22,634 nucleotides of DNA, from the NCBI GenBank assembly GCA_002435335.1, contig DJMI01000118.1, positions 3,851 to 26,484 of the forward strand, read 5' to 3'. Under the pieces are notes generated by a model. That model had not been told where the DNA came from. It did no database searches and worked only from the letters and a program-made list of their open reading frames with translations. Each line of letters begins with the position of its first letter. Positions within the stretch are counted from its first letter, which is position 1. Positions 5,550-14,342 of this stretch are shown here, piece by piece. The position numbers and the translations under genes were made by a program. The stretch comes from Nitrosomonas sp. UBA6494 (GTDB lineage: Bacteria > Pseudomonadota > Gammaproteobacteria > Burkholderiales > Nitrosomonadaceae).

Positions 5550-8285
5550 CTATTTTATCTTTCCATGACACTGTTTATATTTCTTCCCTGATCCGCAAGG
5601 ACATGGTTGATTTCGCCCAATTTTTTCATTCCGACGTATGACTGGTTGCGCTTTTTCGCCCCGCACACCTGCGTTAGCAAGTACTTGATCATCCGTTGCT
5701 TCGTTAAATTCCTCATGTTGGAGTTGAATATTCTCTGGGGTACGCAGCGTTTCTGTCACTGCTTCGACTTGCTGCTCGTTTCTAATTTGTACTGTCAAAA
5801 GTATTTTTGTGACTTCATTTTTGACTTCTTCGAGCATATTGGTAAAAAGCTCAAATGCCTCACGTTTGTATTCTTGCTTGGGATTCTTTTGTGCATATCC
5901 GCGCAAATGAATTCCTTGACGCAAATGATCCAAAGCAGCCAAATGCTCGCGCCAATGGGAATCCAAGCACTGCAACATTACAGCACGCTCATAATGATGC
6001 ATGATCTCAGCGCCAACTTGCTGCACTTTTGCTTGATATTGCCCTTCAGCAAGATCCAATATTCGCTGCAAAAGACTTTCTTCATGTAATTCAGATTCTT
6101 GCTCTAGCCACTGTTGTAATGGAAAGTGTAGCTGATAGTCGTTTGCCAGCGCTTTTTCCAATCCGACCACATCCCATTGTTCTTCGATACTCTGCGGTGG
6201 GATATGCAAGTTAAAAGCTGTGGTAAGAACGCTTTCACGCATCGCCACGATCGTGTCTGTAATGTTTTGCTGTGCTTCCAACAATTCATTGCGCTGCTGA
6301 TAAATAACCTGACGTTGATCATTGGCGACATCGTCAAACTCAAGCAATTGCTTACGCATATCGAAGTTTCGAGCTTCTACTTTGCGTTGTGCATTTTCAA
6401 TGGCACGCGTAACCCATGGGTGTTCTATCGCCTCTCCTTCAGGCATCTTCAATTTTGTCATGATGCTGGCGACACGATCGGATGCAAAAATTCGCAACAA
6501 CGGATCCTCCAACGATAGATAAAACCGACTGGATCCCGGATCTCCTTGTCTTCCTGAACGCCCCCTCAATTGATTATCCACACGGCGTGACTCGTGCCGT
6601 TCTGTGCCAATGATATGCAACCCACCCTTGGCTAATACCTCTTCGTGAATTTTTTCCCAATTTTGGTAAATTTCTTTGATGCGCTGTTCTTTTTCCACTT
6701 CACTGATTTTTTCGTCCTGACGTACTCGCTCAATTTCCGGTTCGGGATTACCCCCTAATACGATATCGGTACCGCGTCCGGCCATATTGGTTGCAATGGT
6801 AATCATTTTAGGTCGGCCGGCTTGCACGACAATGTTTGCTTCACTGGCATGTTGCTTTGCATTCAGAACTTGATGCGGCAATTTTTCACGCTCCAACAAC
6901 TTGGAAAGTAACAAATTGTTTTCAATGGAAGTCGTACCAACCAATACCGGTTGACCGGATTCATAACACTCCTTAATTGCCTGAATGATGGCATCATTCT
7001 TTTCTTTTGATGTTCGATATACCAAATCCATTCGATCTTCTCGAATCATCGGTCGATGGGTCGGTATAATCACCGTCTCCAATCCGTAAATCTGCTGAAA
7101 TTCAGCAGCTTCGGTATCGGCAGTACCCGTCATCCCGGAAAGCTTCTGATACATTCGAAAATAATTCTGAAAGGTTATAGAAGCAAGTGTTTGATTTTCC
7201 TTTTGAATTGCCACACCCTCTTTCGCTTCTACCGCTTGGTGCAATCCATCCGACCAGCGGCGACCCGCCATTAATCGTCCGGTAAATTCATCGACAATTA
7301 CTACTTCACCATTTTGTATGACATAGTGTTGATCGAGGAAATATAAATTGTGCGCACGCAAACCGGCATTCAAGTAATGAATTAAAGTGATATTCGCCGG
7401 ATCATAGAGACTGGTTCCTGGTTTTAACAAGCCGGCAGCTGCTAATAATTTTTCCGCATGCTCAAAACCTGCTTCGCTTAGCGTAACCTGATGAGATTTC
7501 TCATCAACACTAAAATCCCCTTCACCATTCTCAGTTTCTTGTCGCAATAATTTCGGAATCAGTGCATCAATGCGGGTATAAATTTCAGTGTCGCCTTCCG
7601 CTTGACCGGAAATGATCAGAGGTGTACGTGCCTCATCAATCAGAATAGAATCAACTTCATCGACAATCGCAAAATTAAGCTGACGCTGCACACGCTCTTC
7701 CGCGTGTGCAACCATATTGTCACGCAAATAATCGAATCCATATTCGTTATTGGTACCATAGGTTATATCCATGGCATAAGCCGCTTGCTTTTCGTTTTGC
7801 GGCATCTGCGAATAAATGACACCGACATTCATACCCAGAAAGCGATAGATTTTGCCCATCCAATCGGCATCACGCTTAGCTAAATAGTCATTCACAGTTA
7901 CGATATGAACGCCTTTACCTGATAACGCATTCAAATATGCCGGCAAAGTTGCCATGAGGGTTTTTCCTTCCCCTGTGCGCATTTCAGCAATTTTCCCACC
8001 ATGCAACACCATCCCCCCGATGAGCTGCACGTCAAAATGACGCATTCCGAGCACGCGTTTACCCGCTTCTCGAACAACCGCAAACGCTTCCGGTAACAAA
8101 TCGTCTAGCTCTTCGCCGTTTTGAATCCGCTGCTTAAACTCATCAGTCTTTGCGCTTAATTCTGTATCAGATAATGCAGCGATCGTTGATTCCATACCGT
8201 TAATGACGTCAACAGTTCGATAGCACTCTCGAATCATCCGATCATTTCGGCTGCCAAAAATTTTCTTAAGTAAATTACCTAGCAT
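5550..8285 (-). CDS. secA: Preprotein translocase ATPase SecA
   Basis: SecA is the motor that drives secretory proteins through SecYEG using ATP. I choose ATG at 8285 (911 residues, starting MLGNLLKKIFGSRNDR). This is the usual family start and has AGGA five bases upstream; the frame extends 26 codons further without family resemblance. Visible motifs are Walker A MRTGEGKT (102-109), Walker B DEVD (209-212) and IDEARTPLIISG. Further on come GMTGTADTEAAEF, TNMAGRGTDIVLGGNPE and GRSGRQGDPGSS. The C-terminal zinc tail PCPCGSGKKYKQCHG has C895, C897, C906 and H907 as metal ligands and presumably binds SecB. Full length. A terminator upstream separates it from the M23 gene, so it probably has its own promoter, which I could not identify. 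Confidence 0.97.
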   Translation of the reverse strand: MLGNLLKKIFGSRNDRMIRECYRTVDVINGMESTIAALSDTELSAKTDEFKQRIQNGEELDDLLPEAFAVVREAGKRVLGMRHFDVQLIGGMVLHGGKIAEMRTGEGKTLMATLPAYLNALSGKGVHIVTVNDYLAKRDADWMGKIYRFLGMNVGVIYSQMPQNEKQAAYAMDITYGTNNEYGFDYLRDNMVAHAEERVQRQLNFAIVDEVDSILIDEARTPLIISGQAEGDTEIYTRIDALIPKLLRQETENGEGDFSVDEKSHQVTLSEAGFEHAEKLLAAAGLLKPGTSLYDPANITLIHYLNAGLRAHNLYFLDQHYVIQNGEVVIVDEFTGRLMAGRRWSDGLHQAVEAKEGVAIQKENQTLASITFQNYFRMYQKLSGMTGTADTEAAEFQQIYGLETVIIPTHRPMIREDRMDLVYRTSKEKNDAIIQAIKECYESGQPVLVGTTSIENNLLLSKLLEREKLPHQVLNAKQHASEANIVVQAGRPKMITIATNMAGRGTDIVLGGNPEPEIERVRQDEKISEVEKEQRIKEIYQNWEKIHEEVLAKGGLHIIGTERHESRRVDNQLRGRSGRQGDPGSSRFYLSLEDPLLRIFASDRVASIMTKLKMPEGEAIEHPWVTRAIENAQRKVEARNFDMRKQLLEFDDVANDQRQVIYQQRNELLEAQQNITDTIVAMRESVLTTAFNLHIPPQSIEEQWDVVGLEKALANDYQLHFPLQQWLEQESELHEESLLQRILDLAEGQYQAKVQQVGAEIMHHYERAVMLQCLDSHWREHLAALDHLRQGIHLRGYAQKNPKQEYKREAFELFTNMLEEVKNEVTKILLTVQIRNEQQVEAVTETLRTPENIQLQHEEFNEATDDQVLANAGVRGEKAQPVIRRNEKIGRNQPCPCGSGKKYKQCHGKIK

Positions 8286-8326
8286 AAATTTCCTAAAATT
8301 CTGTGTTTGATTTGTACAAGCTTTCC

Positions 8327-8357
8327 AAAAACAAAGGGTGAGCATGCGTCTCACCCT
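8327..8357 (-). terminator. Rho-independent terminator after the M23 peptidase gene
   Basis: On the minus strand AGGGTGAG (8350-8357) pairs perfectly with CTCACCCT (8335-8342) across a seven-base loop. It is followed by TTTGTTTTT. It lies about 30 bases after the M23 stop codon and about 40 bases before the secA start. Confidence 0.75.
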
Positions 8358-8387
8358 AAGCATTTAAAATATCAAAATTTCAATTTA

Positions 8388-9305
8388 TTAACTCGGTTTT
8401 TTCAGGAATCTGGATGGATTTTGCGGTTTGTTTTTATGCCGAATTTCGAAGTGCAAATGAGGACCCGATGATCTCCCGGTATTACCGACTTCCGCTATTT
8501 TCTGGCCTTGCAGCACCACATCACCTAAACTCACCATAAGTTTTGAGGCATGAGCATAACGACTAACCAAATCATCACCATGATCGATTTCAATCATATT
8601 ACCATACTCAGGGTGACGTTCCGAAAAGATCACTACACCGCCCGCAGCAGCTTTTATCGGTGTTCCGATTTCCGCTGAGAAATCCACCCCCTCATGGAAT
8701 GCCCTTTTACCAGTAAAAGGATCAATACGATAACCATAACCGGAAGAAAACCAATCCGTTTCAATCGGCATCTCGGAAGGCAGAACAAACTTGGTTATCC
8801 TGCCGTAACGCAACAACGAATCCAGCGCGCCCAATTTATCTGTTCTTTCATCCAGCATCACCGACAACTCATGTAGCTTATTATTGAATTCTTCAAGACT
8901 TAATTCTTCAGCAAACAACTCATTATATGGACCGCCTTGCCCAGGGGATTGAATAAATTGCAGATCCTTTGATCTTATTCCTGAAGCTTCCGCCAATCGG
9001 TTACCCAATACATCCAAGCGCAATAAATGTGCTTGCATCTGCCCGAGTTTGCTCGCCATTATATTTAAATTGTCTTGCAAATGCATTTGAATTTTATTAT
9101 GTTTCTCTTCTTGAGGACTAACCAATAATGCTCTTAAAAGCGGCAATTCGACTCGATCGGCATACCGAAGTGAGACAAAATTCAGAATCAACGCCAAGAT
9201 CATGACAATTAAAAGAAAAATACCGGCCAGTAAGGTGATAGATTTTTTTGTTAGTGTTAGCTTGCGCGCCCGTCCTGAGCTATTGGAAATAAAAATAATA
9301 TTCAT
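8388..9305 (-). CDS. Membrane-anchored M23 (LytM-type) peptidoglycan endopeptidase
   Basis: This is a likely periplasmic cell-wall peptidase that cuts peptide cross-links or activates other hydrolases. The 305-residue protein has a short basic cytoplasmic N-terminus, one membrane segment (about 23-46), a helical, coiled-coil-prone stretch (about 60-165) and a C-terminal LytM domain (about 185-300). The zinc-site residues H204 and D208 (FHEGVDFS) and H285 in HLHFEI are all present, as are H252 (YAHAS) and H283. It therefore looks catalytically competent, unlike degenerate EnvC- or NlpD-type activators. It is divergent from the DUF721 gene, with 40 bases between starts. Placement beside secA is a familiar betaproteobacterial arrangement. 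The exact substrate cannot be told from sequence. Confidence 0.9.
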   Translation of the reverse strand: MNIIFISNSSGRARKLTLTKKSITLLAGIFLLIVMILALILNFVSLRYADRVELPLLRALLVSPQEEKHNKIQMHLQDNLNIMASKLGQMQAHLLRLDVLGNRLAEASGIRSKDLQFIQSPGQGGPYNELFAEELSLEEFNNKLHELSVMLDERTDKLGALDSLLRYGRITKFVLPSEMPIETDWFSSGYGYRIDPFTGKRAFHEGVDFSAEIGTPIKAAAGGVVIFSERHPEYGNMIEIDHGDDLVSRYAHASKLMVSLGDVVLQGQKIAEVGNTGRSSGPHLHFEIRHKNKPQNPSRFLKKPS

Positions 9306-9345
9306 CGCCTGCTTCTTAGGAATTATTACGTAACATCAAACAATC

Positions 9346-9810
9346 ATGAAGCTCCATAAAATCGATTCTTATTTCAGCATTCTGGGTGAATCGCAAGATT
9401 ATGCACAAGTATTTGCACGAGCTCATGTCATTCATAAGAATCAATTAACGTTCAAACAACTTATTCCCAAACAGCTGGCGCCCTATTGCACCATTGGACA
9501 AATTAACGCGGGCAAACTTACTGTCTTGGTTGATAATAGCGCCATTGCTTCAAAGCTTAAGCAGATTCTGCCCTCATTGCTTGTGAAGCTGCAACAACGC
9601 GGTTGGGAAGTTACTTCATTTCAAATATCGGTGCAAGTAAATCACACAGCAACTAATACAAAGAAATCTGTAACCAACGGAAACAAAGAAAAAAATATCA
9701 AACTTAGCGAGACCGGCAAAAAATATCTAAACCAATTGGCGACTTCATTGCCTAATACCGAACTTAGTGAAGCCATTCGATCTTTTGTTAGAAAACATCA
9801 AACAGATTGA
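9346..9810 (+). CDS. DUF721 / DciA-like protein
   Basis: The 154-residue protein has an N-terminal region (about 1-95) resembling DUF721. It includes GQINAGKLTVLVDNSAIASK and LKQILPSLLVKLQQRGWEVTS. In bacteria lacking DnaC, DUF721 proteins (DciA) help load the replicative helicase DnaB, so that is the likely role by family. The C-terminal part is first polar (N, T and K rich) and then predicted helical (KKYLNQLATSLPNTELSEAI). The location, divergent from an M23 gene and near secA, matches that of DUF721 genes in related bacteria, from memory. No clear Shine-Dalgarno sequence precedes the ATG, and its promoter must overlap the start of the divergent gene. Confidence 0.75.
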   Translation: MKLHKIDSYFSILGESQDYAQVFARAHVIHKNQLTFKQLIPKQLAPYCTIGQINAGKLTVLVDNSAIASKLKQILPSLLVKLQQRGWEVTSFQISVQVNHTATNTKKSVTNGNKEKNIKLSETGKKYLNQLATSLPNTELSEAIRSFVRKHQTD

Positions 9811-9930
9811 ATTCGTTCCGGAATTAATTTGGAGTAACTGGCCAGCGCGCTAAACGACACCGCCTGAAAATTTTTTACACTCTACATCGCATGATTTTTT
9901 CGACTGACGTTCCTGCTATCTCGTATAGTA

Positions 9931-9936
9931 TATAAT
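9931..9936 (+). promoter_or_regulatory. Candidate -10 element upstream of the RNB ribonuclease gene
   Basis: A perfect TATAAT lies 81 bases before the ribonuclease ATG. No good -35 is found at 16-18 bases; the best alternatives match poorly. Only the -10 is supported. The rest of 9811-10017 shows no gene and no strong hairpin terminator after the DUF721 gene. Confidence 0.35.
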
Positions 9937-10017
9937 GCATTATGCTCGTTTGAAGGCGCTCTGTCTTCAATGCCACGATCTAATTCACTACTCCACTGAA
10001 ACAGTAAAATCAATCCC

Positions 10018-11874
10018 ATGAACGTTTTCTATGAAGAAGCCGGAACCTTCAAGATTGGCGCTATTCTCGCCGACAACAATACTTCACTACAAATTGAGGC
10101 TTTACACGGAAAACGTTCAAAGATCAAAGCAGCATCAGTTCTATTTCGTTTTGAAGCGCCGCCACTTGCTGAATTTATGCAGCATGTACAAAAATTAACC
10201 GATGAATTGGATCCCGATTTTCTCTGGGAATGCTGCGTTCAGGAAACCGAATTCACTAGCACTGATTTAGCGACAGATTACTTCGGTCATGCTCCGAATG
10301 CAGTGGAAGCAGCTGCAACTCTGTTCTTGCTTCAAAATGCCCCCATGTATTTCTATAAAAAAGGACACGGGCGTTACAAGGCTGCGCCCCCAGAAGCACT
10401 AAAAGCTGCATTGGCAAGCCAGGAAAGAAAACGCATTCTGGCCGAACAACAGGCACACTATGTAGCTCAACTTAGTCAATTTGTTCTACCTTCTGAATAT
10501 GAGCCACTGAAACAAAATTTACTTTATCAACCCGATAAAAGCACTATCGAATGGAAAGCATTAGAGATTGTTTGCACTGAAAAGAAACTCTCGGTCGTCA
10601 AATTGCTGGAAAAATGCGGTGCCATTCCATCGTCACATGATTATCACTTCAACCAGTTTGTCTGGGAATATTTTCCCACTGGCATAGGCTTTAGTGATCC
10701 CGAAATCCAACAAGCTTTGACTACCAGTTTTTCTGATTTGCCGGAAGCAAATGTTAATGCGTTTAGTATCGATGATGCTTCAACCACTGAAATTGATGAC
10801 GCATTTTCTATAACACGACTTCCATTTGGCAGCTTTCGTATTGGTATCCATATCGCCGCACCGGCTCTAGGCATTGTTCCAGATTCCGTTCTCGATAAAA
10901 TTGCGGCAACCCGCTTGTCAACGGTTTATTTACCTGGCAGAAAAATTACCATGCTGCCGGAAACGGTAATCGATCGCTTCTCATTAGCTGAAAATACCTT
11001 ATGCTCGACACTATCGTTATACCTTAATGTGTCCGATGATTTTACTGTGACCGCAACTGAAAGTCGGATCGAACAAGTTCGCATTGCCGCCAACCTTCGT
11101 CACAATATTCTGGAGCAACATTTCAACGAAACAGCATTAAGTCAGGGAACTTTCGACCATACTTTTCGCGATGAACTTTATTTGCTATGGAAATTTGCAA
11201 GCAAATTGGAGAATCAGCGCGGGAAAGCTAATGACAGCAACAACGATAAAATTGATTATAGCTTTGATATCAATAATGATCATGTCAAAATTATCGAGCG
11301 AAGGCGAGGTTCTCCAATTGACAAGGTAGTTTCTGAGCTAATGATTTATGCTAATACCGAATGGGGAAAACAATTAACCGATGCAGGCATTACCGGCATC
11401 TTTCGCAGTCAGGCCAATGGCAAAGTCAAAATGAGCACCTCCCCTGCTCCTCATCAAGGACTGGGTGTGTCGCAATACGCATGGAGCAGTTCACCGGTTA
11501 GACGTTACGTTGATTTAGTTAATCAGCGACAGATAGTCGCCATGATACGTCAAGAACCTCCACCCTATTCGCGTGAAAATCATGCACTCTTAATTGCCAT
11601 ACGGGATTTTGAAACAGCTTATGGAATTTATGGAGAATTTCAACGAGCAATGGAGCGCTATTGGTGTTTGCGCTGGTTATTGCAAGAACGTATCCAAATC
11701 ATCAGTGCTCAAGTGATAAAAGAAAATTTCGTTAAATTGGATCATATCCCGCTCGTAATTCGCGTACCATCTCTTCCTGAATTAACACCGGGCACTTACG
11801 TCCAACTCAAGATATCCGAAATAGATTTGTTTGATCGTACGCTACATGCGGAATTCCTGCAAAAACAGGACTGA
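10018..11874 (+). CDS. RNB-domain (RNase II-type) ribonuclease
   Basis: Likely a 3'-5' exoribonuclease related to RNase II/R. The 618-residue protein has an N-terminal region of about 240 residues that I cannot assign firmly, then the RNB catalytic domain (about 245-560). The acidic motif IDDASTTEIDDAF (251-263) aligns with the metal-binding site of RNase II: D252, D260 and D261 match, and E258 stands where E. coli has a fourth Asp. SPVRRYVDLVNQR further on matches the conserved arginine motif. A recognisable C-terminal S1 domain is not obvious; only a short beta-rich tail remains. The order RNB-tonB-aroE is familiar in betaproteobacteria. No clear Shine-Dalgarno sequence precedes the ATG. 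It is not clearly RNase R or RNase II, so no symbol is given. Confidence 0.88.
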   Translation: MNVFYEEAGTFKIGAILADNNTSLQIEALHGKRSKIKAASVLFRFEAPPLAEFMQHVQKLTDELDPDFLWECCVQETEFTSTDLATDYFGHAPNAVEAAATLFLLQNAPMYFYKKGHGRYKAAPPEALKAALASQERKRILAEQQAHYVAQLSQFVLPSEYEPLKQNLLYQPDKSTIEWKALEIVCTEKKLSVVKLLEKCGAIPSSHDYHFNQFVWEYFPTGIGFSDPEIQQALTTSFSDLPEANVNAFSIDDASTTEIDDAFSITRLPFGSFRIGIHIAAPALGIVPDSVLDKIAATRLSTVYLPGRKITMLPETVIDRFSLAENTLCSTLSLYLNVSDDFTVTATESRIEQVRIAANLRHNILEQHFNETALSQGTFDHTFRDELYLLWKFASKLENQRGKANDSNNDKIDYSFDINNDHVKIIERRRGSPIDKVVSELMIYANTEWGKQLTDAGITGIFRSQANGKVKMSTSPAPHQGLGVSQYAWSSSPVRRYVDLVNQRQIVAMIRQEPPPYSRENHALLIAIRDFETAYGIYGEFQRAMERYWCLRWLLQERIQIISAQVIKENFVKLDHIPLVIRVPSLPELTPGTYVQLKISEIDLFDRTLHAEFLQKQD

Positions 11875-11880
11875 AATAAT

Positions 11881-11909
11881 GTGACAAGACGCAGGTTGTT
11901 ACCTAAAAT
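11881..11909 (+). promoter_or_regulatory. Candidate sigma70-type promoter for tonB-aroE
   Basis: GTGACA (11881-11886; five of six bases match TTGACA) and TAAAAT (11904-11909; five of six match TATAAT) are exactly 17 bases apart. They lie just after the ribonuclease stop. Transcription would start near 11916, about 40 bases before the TTG start of the TonB-type gene. Confidence 0.55.
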
Positions 11910-11955
11910 ATACTTACAATAGATTGCTTAGATTTAATTTCCAAGGGCTGATCTT

Positions 11956-12876
11956 TTGACTGTCACCGAGTACACGCAAAAATCCTCTTTACCGACATCA
12001 GTGGATTATCAACGACTTCGGATCAAGCGTCTGAACATAGCGCTGATCGCCTCTTTACTGCTGCACATTGCTATTCTTTTCGGAATCACATTCGAATTCC
12101 CGCAGCCGAAATTTGACAAAACCGCCGCATCTCTGGAAGTTGTGCTGGTGAACAATAAAACCCCAACCAAACCGAAGGAAGCCCAATTACTCGCTCAAGA
12201 CAACCTGGATGGCGGCGGCAATACCGATTTAAATCGCCAAGCCAAAACGCCACTACCCGTATTACCAAAAACCAAACCACATCAAAATGAGCAAGCAGTG
12301 CAACAAAGAATCCAAGATTTGGAGCAAGAAACTCAAAAGCTCATGACAGCAATAGGTGAAATTCCGCAAATCCCAGAATTCAGTCCCACCAAAAATGAAA
12401 CTGAAAAAAACCCGGCAATCACATCGGATGCTACCGAATTAATGCTACGCAGTTTGGATCTAGCACGTCTTAAAGCACAGATCGATCAGGACCATGACAG
12501 CTACCAGAAACGCCCAAAACGTAAATTTATCGGTGCACGCACAAAAGAATATCGTTTTGCACGATATGTTGAAGATTGGCGCATGAAAGTAGAACGTATC
12601 GGCAATTTGAACTACCCTGAAGCCGCTCGAAAAGAAAAGCTTTATGGTAATTTACAGCTCACTGTGGGTATTCGATCCGATGGAACCTTGGATTCTATTG
12701 AGATAAATCGTTCTTCCGGCAAGAAAATCCTCGACGATGCTGCAATTAATATCGTGAAGCTTGCTGGAAAAAACGGATTTGCTCCATTTCCGCCAGATAT
12801 TAGCCGGGATACTGATATTTTGCATATCACCCGCACCTGGGTATTCGCTTCAACAGATATGTTGTTTAGCCGTTAA
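11956..12876 (+). CDS. TonB-type energy-transducing protein
   Basis: TonB-like proteins couple the inner-membrane proton gradient to outer-membrane receptors. The 306-residue protein starts at TTG. No in-frame ATG occurs near the N-terminus, and AAGGG lies eight bases upstream, which supports this start. One membrane segment (about 27-45) follows a basic N-terminus. The middle is K, P, Q and E rich with a coiled-coil-like part (QQRIQDLEQETQKL). The C-terminal TonB domain (about 215-300) contains NLNYPEAARKEKLYGNLQL, VGIRSDGTLDSIEINRSSG and LDDAAINIVK. It lacks the long Pro-Glu/Pro-Lys repeats of E. coli TonB and has no ExbB/ExbD partners nearby, so it may serve a specialised receptor or another envelope role. 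aroE follows after 32 bases. Confidence 0.85.
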   Translation: MTVTEYTQKSSLPTSVDYQRLRIKRLNIALIASLLLHIAILFGITFEFPQPKFDKTAASLEVVLVNNKTPTKPKEAQLLAQDNLDGGGNTDLNRQAKTPLPVLPKTKPHQNEQAVQQRIQDLEQETQKLMTAIGEIPQIPEFSPTKNETEKNPAITSDATELMLRSLDLARLKAQIDQDHDSYQKRPKRKFIGARTKEYRFARYVEDWRMKVERIGNLNYPEAARKEKLYGNLQLTVGIRSDGTLDSIEINRSSGKKILDDAAINIVKLAGKNGFAPFPPDISRDTDILHITRTWVFASTDMLFSR

Positions 12877-12908
12877 TCACGATTCAATAACTTATTTACT
12901 TACTCGTT

Positions 12909-13727
12909 ATGCTTGATTCTTACGCCGTTGTCGGCAATCCTATTTCGCACAGTAAATCTCCGCTAATTCATGCTGCTTTTGCTCAACAAACCAACCAATC
13001 CATGCAGTACACTGCATTATTAGCTCCAATGGACGGATTTCAAGCAATCGTTGAAAATTTTCGCCGCGAAGGTGGAAGAGGATTAAACATTACAGTTCCT
13101 TTCAAGATGGAAGCCTATCGGCTTTCGACCCACTTGACCGAGCGCGCCGAAATCGCGCAAGCTGTAAACACAATTAAATTTGAAGACAATGAAATTCTCG
13201 GTGACAATACCGACGGTGCCGGATTGGTGCGCGACATTATAGAGAATTTAGGTATAGCGATTGAAGGCAAACGCATATTGCTTTTGGGCGCTGGCGGAGC
13301 TGCAAGGGGAGTTATATTCCCATTGCTGCAAAAAAAACCTTCACAATTGGTAATCGCAAACCGCACTCCGCAAAAAGCTCAAACATTACAAGAATCTTTT
13401 AATTCTCACGGGAATATGGATTCGGGCAATTTTATGCGCTTTGCCGGTGAGAAATTTGACATTATTATCAATGCAACTTCTGCCAGTCTATATGACGAGC
13501 TGCCCTCACTACCATCGGATATTTTCACTCAAGCAATCCTGGCTTACGACATGATGTATAGCCGAGAACCCACACGCTTTCTAAAATTAGCACAACATCA
13601 AGGAACACAACAAATCGCTGATGGAATCGGGATGCTTGTTGAGCAAGCAGCCGAATCATTTTATCTATGGCGTGGCATCAAACCTAATACAAAACCTGTC
13701 ATCACCATGATCAAATCATTGATCTGA
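12909..13727 (+). CDS. aroE: Shikimate 5-dehydrogenase (NADP+)
   Basis: AroE reduces 3-dehydroshikimate to shikimate with NADPH in the pathway to aromatic amino acids. The 272-residue protein has the normal length. Substrate-binding motifs are VVGNPISHSKSP (7-18), NITVPFK (60-66, catalytic K66) and DNTDG (99-103, catalytic D102). The nucleotide-binding GAGGAARG lies at 127-134. NRTPQKA (151-157) places an arginine where NADP-specific AroE proteins hold the 2'-phosphate. The C-terminal motif DGIGMLVEQAAESFYLW is complete. It is probably cotranscribed with the TonB-type gene; the functional link is not obvious. No clear ribosome binding site is seen, but the start is fixed by family alignment. 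Confidence 0.95.
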   Translation: MLDSYAVVGNPISHSKSPLIHAAFAQQTNQSMQYTALLAPMDGFQAIVENFRREGGRGLNITVPFKMEAYRLSTHLTERAEIAQAVNTIKFEDNEILGDNTDGAGLVRDIIENLGIAIEGKRILLLGAGGAARGVIFPLLQKKPSQLVIANRTPQKAQTLQESFNSHGNMDSGNFMRFAGEKFDIIINATSASLYDELPSLPSDIFTQAILAYDMMYSREPTRFLKLAQHQGTQQIADGIGMLVEQAAESFYLWRGIKPNTKPVITMIKSLI

Positions 13728-13767
13728 TGACATCTTCATGAGAAATAATTATCAAACCGGCGCATTA

Positions 13768-14256
13768 TCAAATGCGAACTGATTTCCAATAATTGGATTT
13801 CCAGTAAACATGGTCCAAGCGGGAAATCATAACGCCGTTTCTCTCAGATGCGTGTAGAAACTTGTTTTTCTCAAGGTATATTCCCACATGCCTTGATGCT
13901 GGTCCTGTTCTAAAAAAAACCAAATCCCCGGGTCTAAGTTCAGTTTTCCTAACTTCCCTTCCCAGCTGCGATTGCATATACGTCGTCCGTGGTAAATGTT
14001 TACCAAACTTGGACTTAAACGTCACATGCACGAAACCAGAGCAATCTATTCCTCGCTGACTCATTCCGCCTCGTTGATACCGCACCCCTTGCCATTCATG
14101 ATATTGAGAATAAAGTGCATGCACACTATACCCGACATCTGGTTTGACAATCGGCCTCGGATCAGAGCGGATCGAAGGCTTTTCTTGAATGGAACTACAG
14201 CTAACTAATAGACTTATCGCTGCAACTATAAAATACTGAGCAATTATCCTTTTCAT
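13768..14256 (-). CDS. NlpC/P60-family lipoprotein, probable peptidoglycan endopeptidase
   Basis: The 162-residue protein has a short signal sequence ending in a lipobox (LLVSC, C20), so it is probably an envelope lipoprotein. The NlpC/P60 domain (about 45-162) shows the catalytic cysteine in DCSGFV (C72), a histidine in SRHVGIY (H123) and a third polar residue, H135, in FLHAS. RPGDLVFF is also typical. Length resembles E. coli Spr/MepS and NlpC. It is convergent with aroE (40 bases between stops) and lies 86 bases downstream of cheB on the same strand. A GAGGTGAG eleven bases before the ATG is a rather distant ribosome site. No evidence ties it to chemotaxis; it probably has its own promoter in the gap. 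Confidence 0.88.
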   Translation of the reverse strand: MKRIIAQYFIVAAISLLVSCSSIQEKPSIRSDPRPIVKPDVGYSVHALYSQYHEWQGVRYQRGGMSQRGIDCSGFVHVTFKSKFGKHLPRTTYMQSQLGREVRKTELRPGDLVFFRTGPASRHVGIYLEKNKFLHASERNGVMISRLDHVYWKSNYWKSVRI

Positions 14257-14342
14257 TGACGATGTGTCTCACCTCAAATCAAGAATCAAATTATGATGCA
14301 TTTATGCAGTTATATTACTGCCACTGCCCTCGAAAGTTAATA

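Noticed and set aside
6104..6343. Open frames antisense or out of frame within secA, including this one
   Set aside because: They overlap a full-length, clearly conserved secA and show no motifs of their own.
13694..13716. GATCAA/TTGATC inverted repeat at the end of aroE as a terminator
   Set aside because: It lies within the coding sequence, is short and AT-rich, and is not followed by a T-run.
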